Of a stretch of 64,000 nucleotides of DNA, positions 36,230 through 44,857 are shown one piece after another (within the stretch, counting starts at the first letter, position 1; every line of letters begins with the position of its first letter). Origin of the DNA: Vibrio sp. 14G-20 (GTDB taxonomy: Bacteria > Pseudomonadota > Gammaproteobacteria > Enterobacterales > Vibrionaceae). The translations under genes and the position numbers were made by a program. The stretch covers positions 124,001-188,000 of the forward strand of contig NZ_JAPHPW010000005.1 of the NCBI RefSeq assembly GCF_026241515.1, written 5' to 3'. Under the pieces are notes generated by a model. It had not been told where the DNA came from. It saw only the letters and a program-made list of their open reading frames with translations, and searched no databases.

Positions 36230-36727
36230 TTAGCCTATCTGCTTAATTTGTTTGAGTGCACTTTCTACTACCTGTTCGACATCTTGTGAGATATCCACAA
36301 ACAACGCATCGGCTTCATTCGGCTCAACCAAGGTTGCGAATTGGCTCATTAGCATTTCTTGACCATTGAAGTAATGGTTCTCGCGCGCTTTATGGCGGTT
36401 CCAAATGGTGTCGAAGCTACCTTGTAGGTACACGATAACTAAGCCTTCGTTGCTCCTACGAAGAATATCTCGGTACTTCGGCTTCAATGCCGAGCAAGCA
36501 ATTACGGCACTTGGCTGCTCAAGGTATTGTTTGTTTAGTGTTTCTAGCCATCCTTGACGATCTTCGTCAGTCAACGGAATACCTTGGCGCATTTTTTCAA
36601 CGTTGCTTTGCGGATGGAAGTCATCACCATCAAAGAATTGGAGGTCTAAAGCCTGCGCGATACGGCTACCAATCAGGCTTTTTCCGCATCCAGATACGCC
36701 CATCACGAGTATTTTTTTGCTTTTCAT
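36230..36727 (-). CDS. gntK: Gluconokinase
   Basis: The 165-residue enzyme phosphorylates gluconate to 6-phosphogluconate with ATP. The P-loop GVSGCGKSLIG is at residues 10-20, and the sugar-binding region DGDDFHPQSNVEKMRQGIPL near residue 35 is typical. AGGGAAGG lies 8 nt before the ATG. The gene lies between dctM and gnd in one direction, so transporter, kinase and dehydrogenase are probably one transcript. Confidence 0.95.
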   Translation of the reverse strand: MKSKKILVMGVSGCGKSLIGSRIAQALDLQFFDGDDFHPQSNVEKMRQGIPLTDEDRQGWLETLNKQYLEQPSAVIACSALKPKYRDILRRSNEGLVIVYLQGSFDTIWNRHKARENHYFNGQEMLMSQFATLVEPNEADALFVDISQDVEQVVESALKQIKQIG

Positions 36728-36744
36728 AAGGCAAGCCTTCCCTA

Positions 36745-36838
36745 AGCCCCAACTAAAACTGGGGTTGACAATCGAATCTAATAGTTAAACTTGTGTTGCT
36801 GATGATCGGTTCCTGAACATTAGATTCGCTCTGGAACC
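36745..36838 (-). other. Structured RNA region between dctM and gntK
   Basis: In the 118-bp gap there are three inverted repeats. CGAATCTAAT (36773-36782) pairs with ATTAGATTCG (36819-36828). GGTTCC (36808-36813) pairs with GGAACC (36833-36838). CCCCA pairs with TGGGG near 36750. The first two cannot form together because the arm of one is inside the loop of the other. This may tune gntK expression relative to dctM or mark RNA processing (inference). Confidence 0.45.
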
Positions 36839-36845
36839 TTTGCTG

Positions 36846-38174
36846 TTATTGCCACCAAAGCGCGAGCTGAGGAAAGATAATAACCAGTGCCAGAACCAAT
36901 ACTTGAAGTGCAATGAACGGCAGTAGTGAAGAGAAAATCTCACCCAAACTGATGTCTTTTGGTGCTACCGATTTTAGGTAGAAAGCCGCAGGACCAAACG
37001 GTGGTGACAAGAACGACACCTGCATGTTTAGACAGAACACCACACCAAACCAAACTGGGTCAAAGCCAAGGCCAGTGATGATAGGAACGAAGATTGGCAT
37101 CGTTAGAAGTGCCACACCTACCCAGTCAAGGAACATACCTAGTACCAACAAGATAGCCATCATGATTAATAGCGTTACTGTCGCGTTACCGCCACTGAGC
37201 GCAAGGATGGTTTCTTCAACAAAATCAATACCGCCCATCAGGTTGTAGATACCAACCAATGCACTAGCACCGATACCAATCCACATGATCATGCCGCAGG
37301 TACGCATGGTTGCGATGGCACTCTCTTTCAACATGCTGAAATTCAACTCACCACGGATAAGCGCACTGATCATGATGCCAACCACACCCAAAGCAGAAGC
37401 TTCTGTTACTGAAGCGATACCCGTGTAGATACTGCCTAGAACTGTTGCTACAGAAAGCAGTGGGAAGAACAGAGCCTTGAAGTAGCTTGGCTGATTTGCG
37501 ATATCTTCTTCTGTCTCATCATCACTCGGAAGAGGAGCCAGAGAAGGATTCAGCTTACAGCGAATCAACACGTAGCCGATGTAACAGCCAGCAAGAATAA
37601 ACGCAGGTAAGAAAGAAGCTTTGAACAGGTCGCCAATCGATACGCTGGCTGTCATACCGTAGATGATCAGTACGATACTTGGCGGAAGCATGGTACCAAG
37701 TGCGCCACCGGCACAGGTTGTACCGATAGCAAGCTTACGGTCATAACCCAAGCGAAGCATTTGTGGCAGTGCAAGAATACCTAGTAGTACCGTTTCACCA
37801 CCGATAACACCTGACATTGAAGCCAGTAACACGGCTACCAATAACGTTTGTACCGCCACACCACCGCGAACTTTACGGCCGACAGATTTCATTGCATCAA
37901 ACAGGTCACGCGCGATACCCGAACGGTCTAATAAAGCCGCCATCAATACGAACATCGGTACTGCTAAGAACACATAACCAGAAGCAAAACTGTAGGTACG
38001 GCTTGCGATCAAAGGTAAGGCATCAGGGCCAAACCAGCATAGAGTAAAGAAAATCGCGACAAAGCCTGTTACGAACGCTAGCTGCATACCGGTCAGTAGC
38101 AAGCCAATCATCATAACCAGCATGAGCAAGCTGCCCCATGCGATACCAATAGAAGATAAATCAAACATCGTCAT
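36846..38174 (-). CDS. dctM: TRAP transporter large permease, DctM family
   Basis: The 442-residue protein with about 12 helices is the large membrane subunit of a TRAP transporter, which uses a sodium or proton gradient to import a substrate delivered by a binding protein. Family segments are YVFLAVPMFVLMAALLDRSG and GGALGTMLPPSIVLIIYG. Its start overlaps dctQ by 14 bp. The context makes gluconate or a related sugar acid the likely substrate. Confidence 0.94.
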   Translation of the reverse strand: MTMFDLSSIGIAWGSLLMLVMMIGLLLTGMQLAFVTGFVAIFFTLCWFGPDALPLIASRTYSFASGYVFLAVPMFVLMAALLDRSGIARDLFDAMKSVGRKVRGGVAVQTLLVAVLLASMSGVIGGETVLLGILALPQMLRLGYDRKLAIGTTCAGGALGTMLPPSIVLIIYGMTASVSIGDLFKASFLPAFILAGCYIGYVLIRCKLNPSLAPLPSDDETEEDIANQPSYFKALFFPLLSVATVLGSIYTGIASVTEASALGVVGIMISALIRGELNFSMLKESAIATMRTCGMIMWIGIGASALVGIYNLMGGIDFVEETILALSGGNATVTLLIMMAILLVLGMFLDWVGVALLTMPIFVPIITGLGFDPVWFGVVFCLNMQVSFLSPPFGPAAFYLKSVAPKDISLGEIFSSLLPFIALQVLVLALVIIFPQLALWWQ

Positions 38175-38718
38175 TCTTCCTTAGACCCATCAACTCTTGG
38201 ATTAGGTGCAATACAAACTGGACAACAAGAACACACAAAACGACAAAAATCAGGCCTTTCAGCAACGCAGGGTAAGGCGCGTTTAACACTGAGCCTGATG
38301 TTTCAAGGCGGAATTCACCCCATGGTGCAAACCATGCTTCCTCTGCGGTAAAGTAAGCCGCGTAAGCGAGCATGCCAGCAAAGGCCAAACCCACAATGTG
38401 GTGAACAAGATTAAGATATTTGCGTGCTTGGTTAGACACTGAATCGTAGATAAGAACCACACGCACGTGCTTATTCGCAGCAAACGCGTAGATACCACCA
38501 ATAATGAATAAAGAACCACCGATGAAAGAAGCTGTTTCATGTACCCATGTGGTCGGGGCATCGAATGCGTAACGCATCACAACTTCATAAAATGAAATCA
38601 ATACAGTAAAAATAAACAACCAGCTAACGAGATTACTGAACTTTATAACTAAACGATCGAGCGCATTTCTTGGTTGCTCGTCATTTTCAGCTGGGGCATG
38701 GGGAGTTTTGTCTGTCAT
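38161..38718 (-). CDS. dctQ: TRAP transporter small permease, DctQ family
   Basis: The 185-residue protein with four helices is the small membrane subunit. DctQ features are the opening WLFIFTVLISFYEVVMRY and WVHETASFIGGSLFIIGGIYAF. It pairs with DctM in the inner membrane. The gene lies 65 bp after dctP and overlaps dctM. Confidence 0.92.
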   Translation of the reverse strand: MTDKTPHAPAENDEQPRNALDRLVIKFSNLVSWLFIFTVLISFYEVVMRYAFDAPTTWVHETASFIGGSLFIIGGIYAFAANKHVRVVLIYDSVSNQARKYLNLVHHIVGLAFAGMLAYAAYFTAEEAWFAPWGEFRLETSGSVLNAPYPALLKGLIFVVLCVLVVQFVLHLIQELMGLRKNDDV

Positions 38719-38783
38719 GGGCCAAATATCCTGGGAAAGAACGGGAGAGCAATGCTCTCCCCCTTCAGTAAGCTAAGTTTGAG

Positions 38784-39800
38784 TTACAGTAAGCCGTTTT
38801 CTTCTAGGGACACAGTCACTGAAGTGTAAACTTTCCCTGCGTTATCAGAACGCTCTGCAAATACTTTCCATTGACCTTTCGCGATTTCACGGAACTTCTT
38901 ACGCTCAACTTGAGACCAGTCGTGGATTGTGATTTCTGGGTTGGCCTGTGCTTCTTTCAGTGCCGCTTGGTCAGCCATTTTCAGCTGAGTTGTCATGTCG
39001 TAAGAAAAGTCACGAACTGATGTTTGAAGAATCGTTTGTAGGTCAGCTGGCATCTTGTCCCATTTCTTCTGAGAAATAGAGATATCAATAAGCGGTAATG
39101 AGTGGAAGCCCGGTTGAACTGGGTGTGTTGCAATGTCGTTCATGCCCGCTTTTTGGTTTGTTGAAAATACCGTGTAGTCTGCAGCATCAATTACGCCTTT
39201 GCTTAGGCCAGTAAATACTTCAGAACCCGGTAGGTTAACTGGAGTCGCGCCTGCTGCTGCAAATACTTGTTGTACTAAACCTTCAGGAGCACGCAGTTTC
39301 AGACCTTTAAGATCCGCTACACCATCGATTGGCTTTTTAGAAATAAAAGACTCAACACCCGTTGTAGAAGCACCAACGAACTGAACACCGTAAGGTTTAT
39401 ACAGCTCGGTCATTAGTTCGTTACCGCCGCCGTAGTTCATGTACTGAAGCAGTTGTGTTGTGTCTGACCATGCGCCAACCATGTTACCGATAAGGCCGAA
39501 TGCTGGATCTTTACCAGAGAAGTAACCTGTTGCTGTGATGTGACCATCTAGGATACCCATTTTGATCGCGCCTAGCGTTTCCGTGTGCTTAACCACGGCA
39601 CCAACAGGAAGAAGGTCGATATCAATACGTCCGTTAGACATCGTTTCTACGCGCTCAGCCCACTTCTGCTGAACCTTAAAGTTCAAATCACCAGATGGGT
39701 CTGATGATTGAATCTTAAGTTTAAAGTCTGCAGCCATTGCTGAAGTAGCAAATAGACCAGTGAGGGAAGCGGTAATCAGCGTTTTAGTCAGAGCTTTCAT
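38784..39800 (-). CDS. dctP: TRAP transporter substrate-binding protein, DctP family
   Basis: The 338-residue periplasmic protein has a signal peptide (LITASLTGLFATSAMA, cleaved before ADFKL) and a DctP fold. It includes MGILDGHITATGYFSGKDPAF and an ELMTELYKPYGVQFVGAS segment, plus the conserved Arg region GLKLRAPEGLVQQVF that binds carboxylates. It captures the substrate for DctQM. AAGGAT precedes the ATG. Two GntR palindromes lie 44-83 bp upstream, so this is the first gene of a GntR-controlled operon. Confidence 0.94.
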   Translation of the reverse strand: MKALTKTLITASLTGLFATSAMAADFKLKIQSSDPSGDLNFKVQQKWAERVETMSNGRIDIDLLPVGAVVKHTETLGAIKMGILDGHITATGYFSGKDPAFGLIGNMVGAWSDTTQLLQYMNYGGGNELMTELYKPYGVQFVGASTTGVESFISKKPIDGVADLKGLKLRAPEGLVQQVFAAAGATPVNLPGSEVFTGLSKGVIDAADYTVFSTNQKAGMNDIATHPVQPGFHSLPLIDISISQKKWDKMPADLQTILQTSVRDFSYDMTTQLKMADQAALKEAQANPEITIHDWSQVERKKFREIAKGQWKVFAERSDNAGKVYTSVTVSLEENGLL

Positions 39801-39843
39801 TTGGGTATCCTTATGAGTTTCACAGAGTCCGGCTTGCTATTAT

Positions 39844-39859
39844 ATGTTACCGGTAACGT
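39844..39859. promoter_or_regulatory. GntR operator 1 before dctP
   Basis: ATGTTACCGGTAACGT matches the GntR consensus palindrome except at one end base. It is the promoter-proximal site of two. Confidence 0.85.
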
Positions 39860-39867
39860 TGAGATGG

Positions 39868-39883
39868 ATGTTACCGGTAACTT
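39868..39883. promoter_or_regulatory. GntR operator 2 before dctP
   Basis: ATGTTACCGGTAACTT is the second site, centred 24 bp from the first. Two close sites suggest cooperative repression. Confidence 0.85.
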
Positions 39884-40000
39884 TACAGCCTTGTCTATGA
39901 GAAGGATCACATCTTTAACATTAGTAAAACGTTTGCTATCAACAAGGATAATGGGACTGGAAAGTCACATTATAAGTAGAAAAGTGAATTAAAAAATTTT

Positions 40001-40903
40001 TTAAATCAGTGAGATAACTAAGCCCGCAATGATAAAAACCACGCCTACACCGCGAGTGGCATGCCACTTTTCCTTTAAAAAGTAGATCCCCATCACTACG
40101 CCGAAGATGATGCTTACTTGTCTAAGTGCAACAACTAAGCTGACGTTTTCTGTCATGGTCATCGCAAACAATACTAGGCCATAGGTCGAAGCCATCATGA
40201 TGCCAGCAAGTGTTGCTCTTTTACGCAGTATCCAAGCGTTATGGAATTCGATTCTTTGATTCGACACAAGCAACCAAACACTCAGCGGAATCACAATCGC
40301 CCAAAACTGAATACCTAGGTAGAAAATCGCGGTGTGCTTGTTAGTGATACTAGGCGTGCTTAGAGGCTCTAATAATAGAAGTGCCTCTTTATCAATAATC
40401 GAGTAACCCGTGGTACCTATTGCGGCGATGAGCGCCCACAACACGCCAAGGTTTAGGTAGGCCTTAAGCCTCAACTCAGAGAATTGCTTCAACGGGACAA
40501 ACAAACAGCCCAAGGTAATCAAGGTGAACCCAATCCATTGATTAGACGACAGTTCATAACCAATCAACACTGTACCCAAGCCAACCATTAGAACCGGAAG
40601 AGCTCGGGCCATTGGATAAATCACGCCGATGTCTGCTTGTTTATAGGCAGTCCCTAGCCCAATCAAATAGACGATTTGACAAATCCCACTCAAGAAAACC
40701 AGTTGCCAAAATGGAAGTGAGATATTTAACAAGCCAACACTGTAAACATACCAAATCAAATATGGCGTCAAAATCGCTGCGGCGGCAAAGCCAGAAGCCA
40801 GAAAAAAAGACGAACCCGATCCTTGATTAGACTTGCCTAGAACATTCCAACCCGCATGCAGCAAAGCTGAAATAATCACGATAACAATGGCAGAGACTTC
40901 CAT
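40001..40903 (-). CDS. EamA/DMT-type membrane protein associated with phosphonate use
   Basis: The 300-residue inner-membrane protein has about ten helices and the EamA-like pattern (ISALLHAGWNVLGKSNQG, GLGTAYKQADIGVIYPMARALPV, FGVVMGIYFLKEKWH). It resembles the putative membrane protein family found beside phosphonate genes (phn_DUF6 type, from memory). It lies 113 bp after phnR in the same direction, behind a weak hairpin. Export or import of a phosphonate-related compound is possible but unproven. Confidence 0.78.
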   Translation of the reverse strand: MEVSAIVIVIISALLHAGWNVLGKSNQGSGSSFFLASGFAAAAILTPYLIWYVYSVGLLNISLPFWQLVFLSGICQIVYLIGLGTAYKQADIGVIYPMARALPVLMVGLGTVLIGYELSSNQWIGFTLITLGCLFVPLKQFSELRLKAYLNLGVLWALIAAIGTTGYSIIDKEALLLLEPLSTPSITNKHTAIFYLGIQFWAIVIPLSVWLLVSNQRIEFHNAWILRKRATLAGIMMASTYGLVLFAMTMTENVSLVVALRQVSIIFGVVMGIYFLKEKWHATRGVGVVFIIAGLVISLI

Positions 40904-40954
40904 TTCGTTCCTGTTCTATTAATTGATCAGCGAATGGCTAAACATAAGTGATAA

Positions 40955-40977
40955 AAAAACCTCCGAGTAAGAGGCTT
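40955..40977 (-). terminator. Weak hairpin after phnR
   Basis: AACCTC and GAGGCTT enclose CGAGTAA, and the minus strand carries a run of seven T after it. The short stem makes partial termination likely before the EamA gene. Confidence 0.45.
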
Positions 40978-41016
40978 TCCAATGAATCTATAAAAACTAA
41001 GAACTAACTAGCACAT

Positions 41017-41736
41017 TTAACGTTCTAACTGCGCTATCGACTCGATACTGATCGCGTCGTGGCGCCAATATTCAATATCGCAGTCAATCAAATCACCATC
41101 TTGATTGTAGTTAACACGCTCGACCACCATAGCCGGAGACCCTGAGGTCGCACGCAGTGCTTGGGCTGTTTCGCCAAGCAAAGACGTTGTACTCACGCGG
41201 TAACGGATCTTCTGATACACAACACCAAAGTGCTCTCGGTAGATGTCAGTCAACGATTTAGACAAGTCGTAGTCAAGCAAGTTAGGGAACAGCTCAGGTC
41301 GAATGTAGTTCGTCACATACACAACCGGTCTGTCTTCAAGGTAGCGAACTCTGTCCACTCGATAAACATCTGAGAACGGTTGAAGATTAAGAAGCTTTGT
41401 CGCTTCCTTGGTTGCTAACATCCCTTTCGCCGACACCAACTCTGTTTTCGGCTTACGGTTCTGAGACAAAGCCATGTTAGTGAAGTTCAACGTTTGCGTA
41501 GGATCGTAACGAAGCGGATCAGGAGAGATAAACCAACCTCGTCGATCTTCTCGATAAATACGCCCTTCCGCTTCAAGTGAAGACAAGGCTTCACGCAACG
41601 TAACACGTGTGGTATCGAACGATTCAGCCAGTTTACGCTCAGCAGGTAGCTTCTGTCGTGGCGTTAACATCCCCGACTCTATCTGCTCTACGATGACATC
41701 TTTGATTTTTACGTACTGCACTTCATTTCCTTTCAT
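41017..41736 (-). CDS. phnR: GntR/UTRA-family phosphonate regulator PhnR
   Basis: The protein of about 239 residues has an N-terminal GntR winged helix (VKIKDVIVEQIESG, then QKLPAERKLAESFDTTRVTL) and a C-terminal UTRA ligand domain (IDCDIEYWRHDAISIE). It aligns in order with the 2-aminoethylphosphonate regulator PhnR. UTRA domains bind the pathway substrate and relieve repression. The frame reaches 41775. The likely start is the ATG at 41736 or a GTG at about 41721 that has AAAGGA before it. Palindromes TGGTATATACCA before phnT and similar ones before phnS and phnW are good candidates for its operators. Confidence 0.88.
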   Translation of the reverse strand: MKGNEVQYVKIKDVIVEQIESGMLTPRQKLPAERKLAESFDTTRVTLREALSSLEAEGRIYREDRRGWFISPDPLRYDPTQTLNFTNMALSQNRKPKTELVSAKGMLATKEATKLLNLQPFSDVYRVDRVRYLEDRPVVYVTNYIRPELFPNLLDYDLSKSLTDIYREHFGVVYQKIRYRVSTTSLLGETAQALRATSGSPAMVVERVNYNQDGDLIDCDIEYWRHDAISIESIAQLER

Positions 41737-41789
41737 TCTTGTTCTTGTCGTCAGCCATTCCTTGGCCAACTGCAATATAAAATGGTTCG

Positions 41790-43514
41790 CTAGCGCTTAC
41801 GCCAAGCTTGGGTGCGCTTCTCGAATAACTTGTTGATTAACATATGAATCAACTTCGCGCTCGCTGCCGATATCATGATCATCACTGCCATGGCAGCTGC
41901 TGCACCCGTTTGCCCCGCGTCGTCCATATTCAGTACTGAAACTGACGCAGGTATCGTATCGGTAGAATACAAGAATACTACCGCAGATGTCGTGGTAAGT
42001 GCATTAATAAACAGGTATGTCATAATATCTAAAATCGCAGGCAGACAAACGGGCACCGTCACCTTAAAGAACAGCTTATATTGCGGTAAGTTCACCGAGG
42101 CTGCGGTCGCTTCAATTTCATCAGGTAGTTGTTTTAATGCAGTCAACGCTGTCATGTGGCCGACTGTGTAGTAGTGAACCACCGTATTAATCACCAAGAA
42201 TGCCATCGTGCCATACAAGAAGTTGAGTGGATTACTCAAATCATTGAAGTAGAAGATATAACCCAAACCCAACACCATACCCGGAACGGCCATCGGAACC
42301 ACACTGAGCATTTGCATTGCTTGACGAATAGGGCCAAATGCTCTGCCTTTCTCAATGCAATAAGCACCCAAGAAAATCAATACCGTGCCGATAATTGCTG
42401 TCCATGCACCTAGCGTTAAAGAGTTGAAGAATGGCGTCCAACCATAAGTACTCATCTCAGAAAAATTATAGTTATTTAGTGTTAACGCCTTGTTCCAAGG
42501 CCAGAACGTGACCATTGACCCGTATATCGCCATACCCAACACAATAATCACAGCCGCCGATATGATGGCGCAATAAAGAAAGCACAACCCATCACGCATA
42601 GTGCTTGGCTCTGGTTGGTAAGCGACAGAGCGAGTATCAAATAGGCTCTTCTGCTTCTTTTGAACCCAGCGATCAACGGTAAACGCCAATAATGCAGGCA
42701 ACAGCAAGATGATACTGGTCACCGCGCCCATAGAGAAATTCTGCTGCCCTACCACTTGTTTAAAGATGTCTGTCGATAGAACGTTATAACTGCCTCCAAT
42801 CACCTTTGGCACACCAAAGTCACAAACCACCAGCGTAAACACAACGATCAAGGTACTTATCAAACCGTATTTTGCCGCAGGTAACGTCACCATGAAGAAG
42901 GTTTTTAGCGATGAAGTATTGAGTGCACGTGCCGCCTCATAAAGACGAGCGTCAGAGGTTCTCAATGAAGTAGTTAAAATCATTAAGGCGTGTGGAAACG
43001 TCCAGAATATCAGGCCCAGTGAGATACCAATCAAGCCATAAACCGAGTTGCCACCCAAGACTTCTTTAGCGATACCTTGGTTACCAAATAAGAAGATCAA
43101 ACTGATGGCAGGAAGCAATGAAGGAGCAAGAATAGGCGCAGAACCCAGCACTTGAAAAAGCCCCTTGAAAGGCATGCATGAACGAGTCAAAGCATAGGCA
43201 TAACCAAACGCTAGTACCCCCACGACAACGGTCACTAACAACCCAAGCGTGAACGTATTGCCTACCGATTGCCAAAGGCTTTGAGAAGCAAAATACGTTG
43301 CGAAATTCTGTAAACCTACAAATTCGCCATCTGCGTTCTGAACACTCTTTTTCAACATTGCCCACAGTGGCATCAGGATAAACAACGTCATGACCACAGA
43401 CAAAAAGGCCAGCAGACCAAATAGAATTACGTTGTCTTTGCTTAATCGAGCCAGAAAAGGCTGTACTCGTCGTTGAACTAGCAGCTTAGATTGCATCATT
43501 TGAGTCGATTCCAT
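41790..43514 (-). CDS. 2-aminoethylphosphonate ABC permease, fused PhnU-PhnV
   Basis: The 574-residue inner-membrane protein has about 12 helices and two permease modules, each with an EAA loop: EAARALNTSSLKTFFMVTLP and EATAASVNLPQYKLFFKVTV. This is the FbpB/ThiP-type fused permease. In Salmonella PhnU and PhnV are separate, so here the two halves are one chain. It works with PhnT and PhnS in AEP import. It is 6 bp after phnT. Confidence 0.92.
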   Translation of the reverse strand: MESTQMMQSKLLVQRRVQPFLARLSKDNVILFGLLAFLSVVMTLFILMPLWAMLKKSVQNADGEFVGLQNFATYFASQSLWQSVGNTFTLGLLVTVVVGVLAFGYAYALTRSCMPFKGLFQVLGSAPILAPSLLPAISLIFLFGNQGIAKEVLGGNSVYGLIGISLGLIFWTFPHALMILTTSLRTSDARLYEAARALNTSSLKTFFMVTLPAAKYGLISTLIVVFTLVVCDFGVPKVIGGSYNVLSTDIFKQVVGQQNFSMGAVTSIILLLPALLAFTVDRWVQKKQKSLFDTRSVAYQPEPSTMRDGLCFLYCAIISAAVIIVLGMAIYGSMVTFWPWNKALTLNNYNFSEMSTYGWTPFFNSLTLGAWTAIIGTVLIFLGAYCIEKGRAFGPIRQAMQMLSVVPMAVPGMVLGLGYIFYFNDLSNPLNFLYGTMAFLVINTVVHYYTVGHMTALTALKQLPDEIEATAASVNLPQYKLFFKVTVPVCLPAILDIMTYLFINALTTTSAVVFLYSTDTIPASVSVLNMDDAGQTGAAAAMAVMIMISAASAKLIHMLINKLFEKRTQAWRKR

Positions 43515-43520
43515 GATTGT

Positions 43521-44630
43521 TTACGCCGCCTTGTCTTTCATCACTTGCAGGCTTTTCGATGAGTAAGCTCTAAGGCCTTCTTGATCAAACGCCACGTAAC
43601 GAATATCACTGCGACGCAGTTTCAATCGATTAAACTCTTTAACGGGTACATCAACGATGATCTCTTTCGCCGTTGAGTCATGTTGCAATTGACACTCAAC
43701 ACGATAAAACGCCCCTAAGAATTCGCTTGATACAATTCTCACTGGCAAGGATTCACTAAAACGATCCACAAACTGGATTTGCTCTGGACGAACGGCAATA
43801 TCGAAAACATCACCCAGATTTGGCGTGAGATTATCTAAGTGAGGTAATGGTAGCATTGACTCAGCAATACGTATCTTGCCTTGAGCCGCGACAGAAGCTT
43901 GAATGAAGTTCATGCTGCCAACAAACTCAGCAACAAAACGGCTGACTGGTTTTTGGTAAATCTCTTGTGGAGCACCTACTTGTTCGATAACACCATGATT
44001 CATCACCACAATGCGGTCAGCCATCGTTAAGGCTTCATCTTGGTCGTGCGTCACCATAATAGTGGTGATACCCAACTTGCGTTGCAGTTGGCAGATCTCA
44101 TCACGCAGGTGTGTTCTTACCTTCGCATCCAATGCAGACAGCGGTTCATCCAGTAACAACAAGCCTGGAGAAAGAGCCAATGCGCGAGCGAGCGCCACAC
44201 GTTGCTGTTGTCCACCTGACAATTGATTCGGGTATTTCTGGCCAGATGTTGGTAAACCAATGGTTTCTAACCAAGACTCTACCGCTTCCAGAGCTTCTTT
44301 GGTCGACATACCTTGGTTCTTCAACCCAATCGCGATGTTCTCTTCAACGGTGAGATTTGGAAACAAAGCATAAGACTGGAACACGATGCCAAAGTCACGC
44401 TTTTCTGGTGGCAAAAAGGTCGTATCATTACCGTTCTGCTCAATAGAGCCCGAGGTTGGTAAATCTAGGCCAGCAATCGCACGTAATAAGGTGGTTTTTC
44501 CACAACCAGATGGGCCAAGGAAGCAGACGAACTCGCCTTTATCTATCGATAGGGAGATGTCTTTTAACGCTGTAAATTGGCCAAATTGCTTTACAACGTT
44601 TTCAATATTCAAATAAGTTTGGTTGCTCAT
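43521..44630 (-). CDS. phnT: 2-aminoethylphosphonate ABC transporter ATP-binding protein
   Basis: The 369-residue ATPase has Walker A (GPSGCGKTTLL, about residue 38), Q-loop, signature LSGGQQQRVALARAL, Walker B LLLLDEPLSALD and switch His (VTHDQDEALT). A C-terminal TOBE-like regulatory domain begins near 235. It energises the phosphonate importer. Upstream lie a candidate operator TGGTATATACCA and a PhoB-like box, so it starts its own transcript within the cluster. Confidence 0.93.
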   Translation of the reverse strand: MSNQTYLNIENVVKQFGQFTALKDISLSIDKGEFVCFLGPSGCGKTTLLRAIAGLDLPTSGSIEQNGNDTTFLPPEKRDFGIVFQSYALFPNLTVEENIAIGLKNQGMSTKEALEAVESWLETIGLPTSGQKYPNQLSGGQQQRVALARALALSPGLLLLDEPLSALDAKVRTHLRDEICQLQRKLGITTIMVTHDQDEALTMADRIVVMNHGVIEQVGAPQEIYQKPVSRFVAEFVGSMNFIQASVAAQGKIRIAESMLPLPHLDNLTPNLGDVFDIAVRPEQIQFVDRFSESLPVRIVSSEFLGAFYRVECQLQHDSTAKEIIVDVPVKEFNRLKLRRSDIRYVAFDQEGLRAYSSKSLQVMKDKAA

Positions 44631-44648
44631 ACTACAGCACTCTCTATA

Positions 44649-44660
44649 TGGTATATACCA
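44649..44660. promoter_or_regulatory. Candidate PhnR operator before phnT
   Basis: TGGTATATACCA is a perfect 12-bp palindrome 18 bp before the phnT start. GntR/UTRA regulators bind this sort of site (core GTATATAC). Its position just after the predicted transcription start suits a repressor. Confidence 0.65.
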
Positions 44661-44687
44661 AATTTAAACTGAGAATATTGCAGTTGA

Positions 44688-44716
44688 GTGACAAATTTAT
44701 AGTAGCTAAATGACAG
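44688..44716 (-). promoter_or_regulatory. Candidate PhoB box before phnT
   Basis: Read on the minus strand: CTGTCAT, then CTACTAT, then TTGTCAC at 11-bp steps. The outer units match the PHO-box half-site at 7 and 6 of 7, the middle at 4. Spacers TTAG and AAAT are A/T-rich. A TATTCT -10 lies about 10 bp downstream. Confidence 0.5.
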
Positions 44717-44783
44717 TTATATTGCAGATATAATAAGCATTAAAGATTGCTATTTGTTCTGCATTAACAGTTCGTTCAACGTT

Positions 44784-44821
44784 AAAAGCCCTCAGTGACT
44801 TGCCCATAAACCACTGAGAGC
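44784..44821 (-). terminator. Intrinsic terminator after the FAD oxidoreductase gene
   Basis: On the minus strand GCTCTCAGTG pairs with CACTGAGGGC across a 14-nt loop, followed by TTTT. It ends the FAD oxidoreductase transcript before the phnT promoter. Confidence 0.75.
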
Positions 44822-44857
44822 CTCAATGCAAACTTCTAATTTAAACGCTAGATTAAT

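Noticed and set aside
39801..39992. Short rightward frame over the GntR operators
   Set aside because: It lies on the opposite strand of the dctP control region and lacks coding character.
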